Below are positions 53,612 through 62,458 of a DNA stretch of 64,000 nt, piece after piece (within the stretch, counting starts at the first letter, position 1; each line of letters begins with the position of its first letter). The stretch is from Carboxylicivirga agarovorans. Its GTDB lineage: Bacteria; Bacteroidota; Bacteroidia; Bacteroidales; Marinilabiliaceae. The stretch is from NCBI RefSeq assembly GCF_050589845.1, contig NZ_JBNGPA010000013.1, positions 62,001-126,000 on the forward strand, written 5' to 3'. The position numbers were made by a program, and so were the translations under genes. The notes under the pieces were generated by a model. The model made no database searches. It was not told where the DNA came from and saw nothing but the letters and a program-made list of their open reading frames with translations.

Positions 53612-53632
53612 ATTATCAAATTAGATTTGACT

Positions 53633-53995
53633 TCAGTTGGTGGTTATTTTTTTACTGCCTTTGTACAGGAAAACGTGAACTTCCTCTGCAAAGATAAGAC
53701 CACCACAGTTTGCTTTCTCCAGAAGCTTAGCGGCAATCTCCGCAAAACTGTTGATTCGTTCTGCTCTGTCTACCAGCTCGATAATTACTGGTCGCTCCGG
53801 GGATAAAGAAAAGACTTTACTATTGTTAAGAATGCTGTCGGCACCATAGGAAATGGTACCTTTTATTACTGTTATTCCTGCCATTTTATATTTCTTGGCT
53901 GCAAAAACAATAGCCTCAAACAATGGTCGCTGATATACCCTGTCTTCTTCCCCAATGATCATTTTTAGTTTCTGAGCTTCTCCTTTTAATACCAT
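53633..53995 (-). CDS. DUF190-family protein
   Basis: 120 residues, ferredoxin-like alpha/beta by composition. MVLKGEAQKLKMIIGEEDRVYQRPLFEAIV and the central GITVIKGTISYGADS fit DUF190 (PII-like fold). The family is often next to the fluoride channel gene crcB, but none is present here. Function unknown. The same strand continues into the phosphatase-like gene 49 nt on. Confidence 0.87.
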   Translation of the reverse strand: MVLKGEAQKLKMIIGEEDRVYQRPLFEAIVFAAKKYKMAGITVIKGTISYGADSILNNSKVFSLSPERPVIIELVDRAERINSFAEIAAKLLEKANCGGLIFAEEVHVFLYKGSKKITTN

Positions 53996-54253
53996 TGTGC
54001 AGGAATTATGAAATGAAAAGTCAAATTACGCATATTAACCATCAAATTCAACTAAGCGGTCGTCTGCTTATAATCTATTTAGTGAAAATAAAGGATAATG
54101 ACATCTTAAAAGCACTTAATTGAGGCATGGTGAAAAAGAGAAATCATGCCTGTTCTTTGCCTGTAATTAACTTGTATGTTATCTAAATATTACTAATTTT
54201 ACAGGTACCCATAAATTTACCTAAAATAATTACAAACTCTTAAATTAAGCTTT

Positions 54254-56410
54254 ATGAAATTATACCAAGCTGATCAAATAAAAAATCTGGCGCTGCTCGG
54301 TGGTAGCGGCTCTGGTAAAACCACCCTCGCTGAGGCAATGTTATTCGAAGGCGGGGTCATTAAGCGTCGTGGAGACGTTGAGAGTAAGAATACTGTTTCT
54401 GATTATAACCGAGTGGAGCATGAATATGGTTACTCGGTTTTTTCATCGGTGTTATTTACCGAATATTTAGGCCGTAAGTTCAATATTATTGATTGTCCGG
54501 GGTCTGACGATTTTATAGGTGGAGCTATCACATCGTTAAATGTGACTGATACTGCTTTGATGTTACTAAACGCTACTCAAGGTGTTGAGGTTGGTACCGA
54601 AAACCTGTTCAGGTATACAGAAGAGCACCAAAAGCCTGTTATTTTCGTGGTGAATCAATTGGATCATGAAAAAGCCAATTATGATCAAACCATTGAAAGT
54701 TCAAAAGAGCACTTTGGTAATAAAGTTGTCGTAGTGCAATATCCTGTGAATGTTGGTCCTGATTTTAATGCCGTAGTTGACGTGCTTAAGATGAAGATGT
54801 ACCAGTGGGGTGCAGATGGTGGAGAACCACAGATTCTTGATATTCCTGCCGACCAAAAAGAAAAAGCCGACGAGTTACATAATGTATTAGTAGAGTCTGC
54901 TGCTGAGAATGATGAATCACTGATGGAGTTGTACTTTGAAGAAGGAACATTGAACGAAGATCAAATGCGTCAGGGAATCCGTCAGGGTTTAATAGCACGC
55001 GATATGTTCCCTGTTTTCTGTGTGTCGGCTAAAAAAGATATGGGTGGTCGTCGATTAATGGAATTTCTTGGTAATGTTGTTCCTAATGTATCAGAAATGC
55101 CTGTTCCTGTTACCAAAGAAGGAACTGAAGTGCCATATGATGTAAACGGACCTACTTCTTTGTTTATTTTCAAAACAAGTATTGAACCTCACCTGGGTGA
55201 AGTATCCTACTTTAAAGTAATGTCTGGTGCGGTTGAAGAAGGTATGGACTTAATTAATGCCAATCGTGATGCTAAAGAACGTATTGCACAATTATACTGT
55301 GTAGCTGGCAGCAACAGGCATAAGGTTGAAAAATTAGTTGCCGGAGATATTGGGGCAACCGTAAAGCTTAAAGAAACACATACCAACCATACACTTAATA
55401 GTAAAGGAACAGAATTCCTGTTTGATGCTATTAATTATCCTAATCCGAAATATCGAGCAGCCATTAAAGCTGTAAATGAAAGTGATGATGAAAAGTTAGG
55501 AGAAATACTACAGCGTATCCACGAAGAAGATCCTACGTTAAGTGTTGAGTATTCCAAAGAATTAAAGCAGATCATTGTATTCGGTATGGGAGAATTTCAT
55601 TTGAATACAATGAAATGGCGTATCGAAAACAACGATAAGATTGAGATCGAATTCCTGGCACCTCGTATTCCTTATCGTGAAACGATAACTAAAGTTGCCC
55701 GTGCCGATTATCGACATAAAAAGCAATCTGGTGGTTCAGGTCAGTTTGGTGAAGTACATATGATAATTGAACCATTTTATGAAGATATGCCAACGCCGGG
55801 CTCAATGAAAATTGAGGGTCAGGAAATTAAGTTAAACGTTAAAGGAACTGAAGAACACAAATTACCATGGGGTGGTAAGCTGGTTTACAACAACTGTATT
55901 GTTGGTGGATCAATTGATGCCCGTTTTATGCCAGCTATCCTGAAAGGTATTATGGAGAAGATGGAAGAAGGTCCGTTAACCGGTTCGTATGCTCGTGATA
56001 TTCGTGTATGGATATATGATGGTAAGATGCACCAGGTTGACTCCAATGAGATTTCGTTTAAACTGGCAGGTCGTAATGCATTTAGCGAAGCCTTTAAAAA
56101 TGCGGGGCCAAAAATTCTGGAGCCTGTTTATGATGTGGAGGTAAAAGTACCAAGCGACAGAATGGGGGATGTGATGAGTGACCTTCAAGGTCGCCGTGCA
56201 ATGATCGAAGGAATGTCAAGTGAGAAAGGTTTTGAGGTGATTAAAGCCAAAGTGCCATTGAAAGAAATGAATAAATATTCAACTTCATTGAGCAGTATTA
56301 CCGGAGGACGTGCTTTCTATACCATGTCATTCTCTCAATATGATAAGGTGCCACCTGAAATTCAGGTTGACTTAATGAAGGCTTTCGAAGCAGAACAAAA
56401 AGAAGATTAA
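54254..56410 (+). CDS. Elongation factor G paralogue EF-G2 with altered G-domain motifs
   Basis: 718 residues with all five EF-G domains (later parts include EFLAPRIPYRETI and GSYARDIRVWIYDG). P-loop GGSGSGKTT (16-24) is normal in its GKT, and NQLD (134-137) is kept. But switch II reads DCPGSDDF (80-87): the usual catalytic His of DxPGH is Ser84. Switch I has YGYSV in place of RGITI, so the Mg2+-binding Thr is Ser. This pattern matches the Bacteroidota EF-G2, reported in Bacteroides thetaiotaomicron to support translation in starved cells without GTPase activity. Single gene with a strong terminator. GTPase loss here is inferred. Confidence 0.9.
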   Translation: MKLYQADQIKNLALLGGSGSGKTTLAEAMLFEGGVIKRRGDVESKNTVSDYNRVEHEYGYSVFSSVLFTEYLGRKFNIIDCPGSDDFIGGAITSLNVTDTALMLLNATQGVEVGTENLFRYTEEHQKPVIFVVNQLDHEKANYDQTIESSKEHFGNKVVVVQYPVNVGPDFNAVVDVLKMKMYQWGADGGEPQILDIPADQKEKADELHNVLVESAAENDESLMELYFEEGTLNEDQMRQGIRQGLIARDMFPVFCVSAKKDMGGRRLMEFLGNVVPNVSEMPVPVTKEGTEVPYDVNGPTSLFIFKTSIEPHLGEVSYFKVMSGAVEEGMDLINANRDAKERIAQLYCVAGSNRHKVEKLVAGDIGATVKLKETHTNHTLNSKGTEFLFDAINYPNPKYRAAIKAVNESDDEKLGEILQRIHEEDPTLSVEYSKELKQIIVFGMGEFHLNTMKWRIENNDKIEIEFLAPRIPYRETITKVARADYRHKKQSGGSGQFGEVHMIIEPFYEDMPTPGSMKIEGQEIKLNVKGTEEHKLPWGGKLVYNNCIVGGSIDARFMPAILKGIMEKMEEGPLTGSYARDIRVWIYDGKMHQVDSNEISFKLAGRNAFSEAFKNAGPKILEPVYDVEVKVPSDRMGDVMSDLQGRRAMIEGMSSEKGFEVIKAKVPLKEMNKYSTSLSSITGGRAFYTMSFSQYDKVPPEIQVDLMKAFEAEQKED

Positions 56411-56423
56411 GATATTGTAGAAG

Positions 56424-56454
56424 CTGTCCCAAAGTAATTTGGGACAGTTTTTTT
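56424..56454 (+). terminator. EF-G2 gene terminator
   Basis: Perfect 10-bp stem CTGTCCCAAA / TTTGGGACAG around GTAA, then a run of T. It starts 14 bp after the stop codon. Confidence 0.9.
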
Positions 56455-56576
56455 ATGTCTCAACAATTTTGGTAAAATTACACTTGCCAAGGTCTTTTGG
56501 CACTTTTGAAAGGATAAAATAAAGCTCTTCTGATCAAAAGGGCTAAACATCAACATTATATCTTGTGTAATAGAAT

Positions 56577-57158
56577 TTACTTATTAATGACTTTTGATTC
56601 AATATATTGAATCAGTATGTGGATGATCTTAATGTGAATCTCCTGGATTCGGTCTGAATAACCATTGTGTGGTGCGCGCAACTCAACATCAGCCAAATCG
56701 GCCAGTTTACCACCTGACTTCCCGGTTAAAGCAACCACCTTAATACCTTTCTTTTTAGCTGTTATTGCAGCATTTAATATGTTTGGTGAATTTCCACTGG
56801 TACTAATGGCTAAAAGTATATCACCCTGTTGACCAACAGCCTCGATGTAACGTGAGAAGATAAAATCAAAACCATAATCATTGCCTACACAGGTAATGTG
56901 TGTTGGATCTGAAATAGCAACAGCTGCAAGGCCGGGTCTGTTGTCACGAAATCGACCTGTTAACTCTTCTGCGAAATGCATTGCATCGCTCATCGAACCA
57001 CCATTGCCGCACGACAGAACTTTACCACCGCTCTTAATAGCATCAACTATTAAATCACCGGCAGATATCATTTTATCCCAGTTGTTTTCATCAGATATAA
57101 AGCGATCCAGAACTTCCTGCGCTTCTTTAAATTCGTTTATGATATCTTCGCGTGTCAT
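56577..57158 (-). CDS. gmhA: D-sedoheptulose 7-phosphate isomerase
   Basis: 193 residues, one SIS domain: LSCGNGGSMSDAMHFAEELTGRF (with GNGGS), AISDPTHITCVGNDYGF, ILLAISTSGNSPNIL and AHNGYSDRIQEIHIKIIHILI carry the sugar-phosphate and zinc-binding residues (His/Glu). It isomerises sedoheptulose 7-phosphate to glycero-manno-heptose 7-phosphate, the first step for LPS-core heptose. Divergent from the ion-channel gene; no other heptose gene is adjacent. Confidence 0.9.
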   Translation of the reverse strand: MTREDIINEFKEAQEVLDRFISDENNWDKMISAGDLIVDAIKSGGKVLSCGNGGSMSDAMHFAEELTGRFRDNRPGLAAVAISDPTHITCVGNDYGFDFIFSRYIEAVGQQGDILLAISTSGNSPNILNAAITAKKKGIKVVALTGKSGGKLADLADVELRAPHNGYSDRIQEIHIKIIHILIQYIESKVINK

Positions 57159-57229
57159 GTGCTTATTTTATGGCATAAAAGTACAATGGCTTTTCTAAAC
57201 TTAAAATTTTTTTTAGCACCAAGGGATGT

Positions 57230-57237
57230 TATCTTTG
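57230..57237 (+). promoter_or_regulatory. Ion-channel gene promoter (-7 box TATCTTTG)
   Basis: Perfect -7 box 23 bp before the ATG at 57261; it supports that start over the longer frame beginning at 57159. Confidence 0.6.
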
Positions 57238-57260
57238 AGATACGTTCAATTTCAAAACAT

Positions 57261-58067
57261 ATGAAACCTCTAAAACGACGATTACACGAGATAATATTTG
57301 AAGCCGATACAAAACTAGGTAAACGATTTGATATTTTCCTGATTTTATTGATTCTGTTCAGTATAGTGGTCGTGATAGTTGAAAGTGATGAAACTATCCT
57401 GCCTGAGCACGATAACTGGTTTGTAATTGCAGAGTGGACTGTGACACTCATTTTTACCTTTGAATACTTTATACGGATATGGATCGTTGACAAACCTCGA
57501 AAATATATTTTCTCATTTTTCGGGATTATCGATTTATTAGCAATTCTTCCTACCTACCTGGGACTTGTGTTTGGCGGAACACAAATGCTAATTGTCGTCA
57601 GAGCGCTAAGGCTAGTGCGCATCTTCAGGGTGCTAAAGCTAACGCGTTATGTCAAAGAGGCAAGTGTGCTTTGGTCAGCTTTGGTTACTTCGCGAAGTAA
57701 AATAGGTGTCTTTTTATTTGTGGTTCTAATTCTTGTTACTATCCTGGGAACGGTTATGCACATTGTTGAGAATCCGTATAATGAAGGCTTTCGAAGTATC
57801 CCCCAAAGCCTCTACTGGGCCATTGTAACACTGACCACAGTTGGATATGGTGATATTGCACCAGTTACTGTGTTAGGCAAGTTTATAGCAGGATTTATCA
57901 TGATAACCGGATATGCTATTCTGGCTGTTCCAACTGGTATTGTTACCAGTGAATTAGTTAAAGAAAGTCGCAAACCGCTTAATACCCGTGTTTGTCCATC
58001 CTGCCTGGAGGAAGGGCATGATTATGAGGCTGCTTATTGTAAGTATTGCGGACAAGCTCTGGGCTAA
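57261..58067 (+). CDS. Voltage-gated K+ channel with C-terminal zinc ribbon
   Basis: 268 residues from the ATG at 57261, backed by a promoter box at 57230. Six membrane helices; S4 reads VVRALRLVRIFRVLKLTRY with Arg/Lys every third place, and the filter is TTVGYGD, a K+ channel signature. After S6 comes a cytoplasmic CPSCLEEGHDYEAAYCKYCG tail with two CxxC pairs, a zinc ribbon. Tetrameric voltage-gated channel in the inner membrane; the ribbon may aid assembly or sensing. Divergent from gmhA. Confidence 0.9.
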   Translation: MKPLKRRLHEIIFEADTKLGKRFDIFLILLILFSIVVVIVESDETILPEHDNWFVIAEWTVTLIFTFEYFIRIWIVDKPRKYIFSFFGIIDLLAILPTYLGLVFGGTQMLIVVRALRLVRIFRVLKLTRYVKEASVLWSALVTSRSKIGVFLFVVLILVTILGTVMHIVENPYNEGFRSIPQSLYWAIVTLTTVGYGDIAPVTVLGKFIAGFIMITGYAILAVPTGIVTSELVKESRKPLNTRVCPSCLEEGHDYEAAYCKYCGQALG

Positions 58068-58190
58068 AAAGTAATTAAAAAAATCTTCACAACAGCTGTT
58101 GGTAAATCGTTTTAAACTTAATATGAATGATTTATGCCAATTTATTGCAGTGTGCATGCTTCTGTTTTTATAAAATTAGCTATTACTTGT

Positions 58191-58198
58191 TATCTTTG
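58191..58198 (+). promoter_or_regulatory. Candidate promoter (-7 box TATCTTTG) for the small gene before mutL
   Basis: Perfect -7 box, 114 bp before the ATG at 58312, so a ~110-nt leader. It may also drive mutL. Confidence 0.55.
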
Positions 58199-58311
58199 CA
58201 TAGGTGCGGATGTAAATAGTTTGTAGCACAAAGTCAGAATGAGCTGAATGTTGTGGGTGTAGAAGAGGCGTCTTAACATGAAGGTTGTTCTGATACTAAA
58301 ACCAGAGAAAG

Positions 58312-58641
58312 ATGAAATTTACATTTTCAAAAGTAGCGCGTCATCGTGTATTTCAACACGATCCAATTTATTACGATGAGCAAAAGGAGAAAAGGGAAGC
58401 AAGAGAGCGCCGAATAAAAGAAGAGCTGGGCTTGCTGTCAGATGAGGAGAAGGACGAAGGGTATGCAGATCGTATACGTGGAGGTATGCGTCGCCGTATG
58501 AAATCGCATTTTGAAGTTTCGAGGAGTGAGAAAAGACGTTCGAACCTTCGCTTGGTTATTATTTTAATTGTACTAATGATTTTGGGTTTTTACCTCATTC
58601 AGGAGGGAATGATCTGGATGGAATCGTTTTTTGCAGAGTAA
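58312..58641 (+). CDS. Small single-pass membrane protein of unknown function
   Basis: 109 residues. A charged cytoplasmic-type N-terminal part (YDEQKEKREARERRIKEEL, RGGMRRRMKSHFE) precedes one membrane helix near the C-terminus (LRLVIILIVLMILGFYLI). I do not recognise the family by name; I recall genes like this just upstream of mutL in other Bacteroidota. It sits 57 bp before mutL, same strand, and likely shares its transcript. Role unknown; a membrane-anchored basic coiled segment is all that can be said. Confidence 0.75.
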   Translation: MKFTFSKVARHRVFQHDPIYYDEQKEKREARERRIKEELGLLSDEEKDEGYADRIRGGMRRRMKSHFEVSRSEKRRSNLRLVIILIVLMILGFYLIQEGMIWMESFFAE

Positions 58642-58698
58642 ATTTTAGCCCGACAACCTGTTATTATTAATTGAAGAAGTAAAGGAGAGTTTTAAAAC

Positions 58699-60615
58699 AT
58701 GTCGAATGTAATACAGTTGTTACCAGATTCGGTAGCTAACCAAATTGCTGCCGGAGAGGTAATACAACGACCTGCATCAGTTATTAAGGAATTGATGGAG
58801 AATGCCATTGATGCAGGAGCAACCAATATCCAGGTTATAACCAAAGATGCAGGAAAAACCTTAATTCAGGTGATCGATAATGGTTGTGGAATGGCCGAAA
58901 CAGATGCCCGTATGGCCTTTGAAAGGCATGCCACATCTAAAATTCGTGAAGCAGGTGATTTGTTTGCCCTACGCACCATGGGCTTTCGTGGTGAAGCACT
59001 GGCATCAATAGCTGCCATTGCTCAGGTTGAATTGAAAACACGTCGTCAAGAGAATGATCTGGGTGTTCAAATCAATATCTCTGCTTCACAGGTTGAATCG
59101 CAGGAACCTGTGCAATGCCCTGTTGGAAGTCAGTTTTGTATAAAGAACCTATTTTATAATGTTCCTGCACGTCGGCGATTTTTAAAGAAAACATCCACAG
59201 AGCTTCGTCACATTATTAATGAATTTCAACGTGTTGCCTTAGCGAATCCACACGTGGCATTATCATTAAGCCATAATGATGTGCCAATGTTCAATTTACC
59301 AAACGGTAATATCAAGCAACGGGTGGTAAATATGAATGGGAAACAGATGGGGAATAATCTGATTCCAATCGATACTGATACGGTGATGGTGAAAATTACC
59401 GGTTTTATAGGTAAGCCCGAGTCGGCAAAAAAATCGATGGGCGATCAGTTCTTTTTTGTCAACAACCGTTACATGCGCCATCCATATCTGCATAAGGCTG
59501 TAATGGATGCTTACGATAATATTTTGCAGCCTGAAACAATTCCTGCATATTTTATTTTCCTTGAGGTTGATCCACAAATTGTGGATGTTAATATCCATCC
59601 GACAAAAACAGAAATAAAGTTTGAAGATGAGCGTGCAATTTGGCAAATATTAAATGCTGCCATCCGCGAAAGTTTGGGTAAATTTAATATGATGCCTTCC
59701 ATTGATTTTGATACTACTGATCAGGTTCATATTCCTGTGTCTGCTAATGGAGGAGAATTAGTTGAACCAACTGTTGAAGTCAATCCTTTTTACAACCCTT
59801 TTGAGGAAGAGGCTCAACGCTCTGTTAACAACTATGATATTAGTGGGGGTGCCAATACTCAAACCTTTCAATCTAAAGCTTCGGCTAAGGGTTGGGAAAA
59901 TTTATACCCCGATACTAACAACGATGGCTTACCTGATTTTTCGGATTTGGCAAATAGCGAAATGGAAAAACAGGGAGCAACATTTGAAGACTCATACCAG
60001 GAGCCGGTCCAACAAACTATTTTATCATCGGGTAATGGAGAAGAGCCAACTGGAAACAGCCGCTTTTTCCAGTTAAAGAATCGTTACATTCTAACTTCAG
60101 TTAAGTCAGGTTTAATGATGATTGATCAAAAACGTGCGCACGAACGTATCGTTTTTGAAGGATTTATAAGAACATTACAAAGCGGGGCTTCATTATCACA
60201 AAAAAGCCTGTTTCCTGAAGAGTTAAGTTTTGGACCCCAGGAAATGAGCATGATAAATGAGCTTATACCTGATTTAATGACATTGGGACTTGAGCTTGAA
60301 CAGGCCAACGACGAAACGTTCAGGGTATTATCAACTCCGGCCGGATTAGAGAATGTGTCGGCAGCACAGCTGATCGATGGAATTTTAACTGACTTTAGAG
60401 ATGGCGAAGTTGATCTGCAAAAAGAAGTAACAGAACAAATTGCTACTTCAATGGCAAAAAGGGCCGCTGTTCCCTATGGTAAAGTATTATCATCTATCGA
60501 AATGAGTGAACTGTTTGATCAGCTTTTTGCCTGCCAGGTGCCTAACTTTTCGCCTTCCGGAAAAGCCGTTATTTCCATAATGGATATGGAAGAAACGCAA
60601 AAACGCTTTGGGTAA
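58699..60615 (+). CDS. mutL: DNA mismatch repair protein MutL
   Basis: 638 residues. GHKL ATPase N-terminus: IAAGEVIQRPASVIKELMEN, DNGCGM, FERHATSKI and GFRGEALASIAA motifs. A variable linker (~350-440), then the C-terminal dimer domain with QKRAHERI and ACQVPNFSPSGKAVISI. The DQHAxxER endonuclease motif reads DQKRAHERI, so the metal-binding His/Asp set may be altered. It links MutS to the downstream repair steps. The stop codon lies inside a 12-bp hairpin. Confidence 0.94.
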   Translation: MSNVIQLLPDSVANQIAAGEVIQRPASVIKELMENAIDAGATNIQVITKDAGKTLIQVIDNGCGMAETDARMAFERHATSKIREAGDLFALRTMGFRGEALASIAAIAQVELKTRRQENDLGVQINISASQVESQEPVQCPVGSQFCIKNLFYNVPARRRFLKKTSTELRHIINEFQRVALANPHVALSLSHNDVPMFNLPNGNIKQRVVNMNGKQMGNNLIPIDTDTVMVKITGFIGKPESAKKSMGDQFFFVNNRYMRHPYLHKAVMDAYDNILQPETIPAYFIFLEVDPQIVDVNIHPTKTEIKFEDERAIWQILNAAIRESLGKFNMMPSIDFDTTDQVHIPVSANGGELVEPTVEVNPFYNPFEEEAQRSVNNYDISGGANTQTFQSKASAKGWENLYPDTNNDGLPDFSDLANSEMEKQGATFEDSYQEPVQQTILSSGNGEEPTGNSRFFQLKNRYILTSVKSGLMMIDQKRAHERIVFEGFIRTLQSGASLSQKSLFPEELSFGPQEMSMINELIPDLMTLGLELEQANDETFRVLSTPAGLENVSAAQLIDGILTDFRDGEVDLQKEVTEQIATSMAKRAAVPYGKVLSSIEMSELFDQLFACQVPNFSPSGKAVISIMDMEETQKRFG

Positions 60616-60638
60616 TTCTGTCAAACTGACAGAATTAC
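60612..60638 (+). terminator. mutL terminator hairpin over the stop codon
   Basis: Perfect 12-bp arms GTAATTCTGTCA / TGACAGAATTAC around AAC; the TAA stop (60613-60615) is in the left arm. The T-run after it is weak, so ending here may be partial. Confidence 0.65.
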
Positions 60639-60744
60639 TAAATTTATACTTAACAATTATTGCCGCTTTTGCGTTATTTTATTGAGAAGATTGAATTGGC
60701 ATTGATGTTGTTAGTCAATGTTCAAATTATAAAATATATATCAG

Positions 60745-61482
60745 ATGAACTATCGTCCATCACCACTGGCTGGTTTACCACCTGTAACTAAGAATTTACT
60801 GATAATCAATGCCCTGTTTTTACTGGCAACATGGGTGCTTCGTAATTCATTTGGCATTGACTTAACTCATTACCTGGGATTGTATTTCCCTGCTTCTGAG
60901 AATTTTCATCCTGCACAATTTGGGACATACATGTTTATGCATGCCGATTTTATGCACTTGTTCTTCAATATGTTCGCGTTGTTTATGTTTGGGCGAGTAC
61001 TTGAATCATACTGGGGACCAAAAAAGTTTATTCTTTATTATGTCATTACTGGAGTTGGAGCTGCAGTGATTCAATTGCTTTTTAAATATATTGATTACAC
61101 GAATGCTGCTTCCTTATTAACAGGAGAGCAAATTGCAATTGTTTATGAACAAGGAGCTGCTGCCTTAAGGGAATATAAGAACTTTACAAATCCGGATATG
61201 GCCAATTTCAATTATGTATTGAATGGATCAATGGTTGGAGCTTCAGGTGCTGTTTTTGGCATTTTGCTGGCATTCGGTATGTTATTCCCCGACACAGAAC
61301 TGATGTTGTTATTTCCACCCATACCTATTAAAGCCAAGTACTTTGTAATGATATATGGTGTGGCCGAGCTATTTTTAGGAGTTGCTAACTTCGCTTTCGA
61401 TAATGTTGCTCACTGGGCACATTTGGGAGGTATGATTTTTGGTTTCTTCCTGATTAAATATTGGGAGAAGAAAGGGATATAG
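60745..61482 (+). CDS. Rhomboid-family intramembrane serine protease
   Basis: 245 residues, six to seven helices. Catalytic Ser in VGASGAVFGIL and His in HWAHLGGMIFG; the conserved HADFMHLFFNMFALFMFG on helix 2 is also present. It cuts single-pass membrane proteins within the bilayer. First of two rhomboids in a row (82-bp gap). Substrates unknown. The N-terminus MNYRPSPLAGLPPVTKN is cytoplasmic. Confidence 0.92.
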   Translation: MNYRPSPLAGLPPVTKNLLIINALFLLATWVLRNSFGIDLTHYLGLYFPASENFHPAQFGTYMFMHADFMHLFFNMFALFMFGRVLESYWGPKKFILYYVITGVGAAVIQLLFKYIDYTNAASLLTGEQIAIVYEQGAAALREYKNFTNPDMANFNYVLNGSMVGASGAVFGILLAFGMLFPDTELMLLFPPIPIKAKYFVMIYGVAELFLGVANFAFDNVAHWAHLGGMIFGFFLIKYWEKKGI

Positions 61483-61564
61483 TGGTATTGACCATTTGAT
61501 TTGAATTCTATTAAAACTAATGTAAATTGCTAATGACCACTGGTCAAATGCTTAGTGTAAAAAA

Positions 61565-62452
61565 ATGGGAATACTTGATGAAATAAAACAATCGTACCGG
61601 CAAGGTGGTGCATTAACGAGGTTAATTTATATTAATATCGGGGTGTTTGTTGCTATCCGTTTGTTACAGGTGTTCTTTAGTTTTTCTTCTGGTTCGGCCA
61701 GTGTTGATGATTACCCTTTGCTTCGATGGCTTGCAGTTCCGGCCGATTTATCTGTCTTGTTAGTTAAACCATGGACTGTGTTAAGCTATATGTTTGTGCA
61801 TTATGACTTTTTGCACATCCTTTTTAATATGCTCTATCTTTATTGGTTTGGAAGAATATTCCTGGAGTTTTTAAATCCACGACAGTTACTGGGAGTTTAC
61901 TTTCTGGGTGGATTTTCAGGTGTTGTTTTTTATTTATTGAGTTATAACTTGATTCCTGTACTCATTCCACAGGTGCCAGGAGTTTTATTAATGGGAGCTT
62001 CGGGCTCAGTTATGGCCATCTTATTTGCAATAGCCCGCTATGCTCCGAATCATAAAATTCACTTGCTGTTTTTTGGAGCCGTTCCATTGAAGTATGTGGC
62101 TTTAGTTGCTCTTATACTTGATTTGATAAGTATTTCTGCTTTATCAAATACTGGCGGTCATGTAACACATTTGGGAGGTGCTGCTTTTGGATATTTGTAC
62201 GGAGGGCAAATTGCATCAGGTAAAGATGTTACACTGGGTTTTAACAGGATGATGGATGGCCTGGCCAATGTGTTCAAACCAAAGTCAAAGCTGAAGGTAA
62301 CACATAAAAGGGCCATGACCGACATGGAGTTTAATGCCCGTAAAGTCAATAAGCAAAAAGAAGTTGATCGAATATTAGATAAGATTAAAGTTAGTGGGTA
62401 CGATAGTTTGAGTAAGGAGGAGAAACAAACATTGTTTGACGCCAGTAAATAA
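61565..62452 (+). CDS. Rhomboid-family intramembrane serine protease with C-terminal extension
   Basis: 295 residues. Catalytic Ser in MGASGSVMAI and His in HVTHLGGAAFG; YDFLHILFNMLYLYWFG is the helix-2 pattern. After the last helix comes a ~80-residue soluble tail (RILDKIKVSGYDSLSKEEKQ), which reads like the small DUF6576-type domain often found on such rhomboids. Twin of the gene before. A 13-bp palindrome TGACCACTGGTCA lies at 61534-61546 just upstream. The downstream gene begins 6 bp after its stop. Confidence 0.92.
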   Translation: MGILDEIKQSYRQGGALTRLIYINIGVFVAIRLLQVFFSFSSGSASVDDYPLLRWLAVPADLSVLLVKPWTVLSYMFVHYDFLHILFNMLYLYWFGRIFLEFLNPRQLLGVYFLGGFSGVVFYLLSYNLIPVLIPQVPGVLLMGASGSVMAILFAIARYAPNHKIHLLFFGAVPLKYVALVALILDLISISALSNTGGHVTHLGGAAFGYLYGGQIASGKDVTLGFNRMMDGLANVFKPKSKLKVTHKRAMTDMEFNARKVNKQKEVDRILDKIKVSGYDSLSKEEKQTLFDASK

Positions 62453-62458
62453 AGCATT

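Noticed and set aside
58279..58380. Upstream short frame starting ATGAAGGTTGTT before the 58312 gene
   Set aside because: It overlaps the real gene in another frame for most of its length and has no recognisable protein content.
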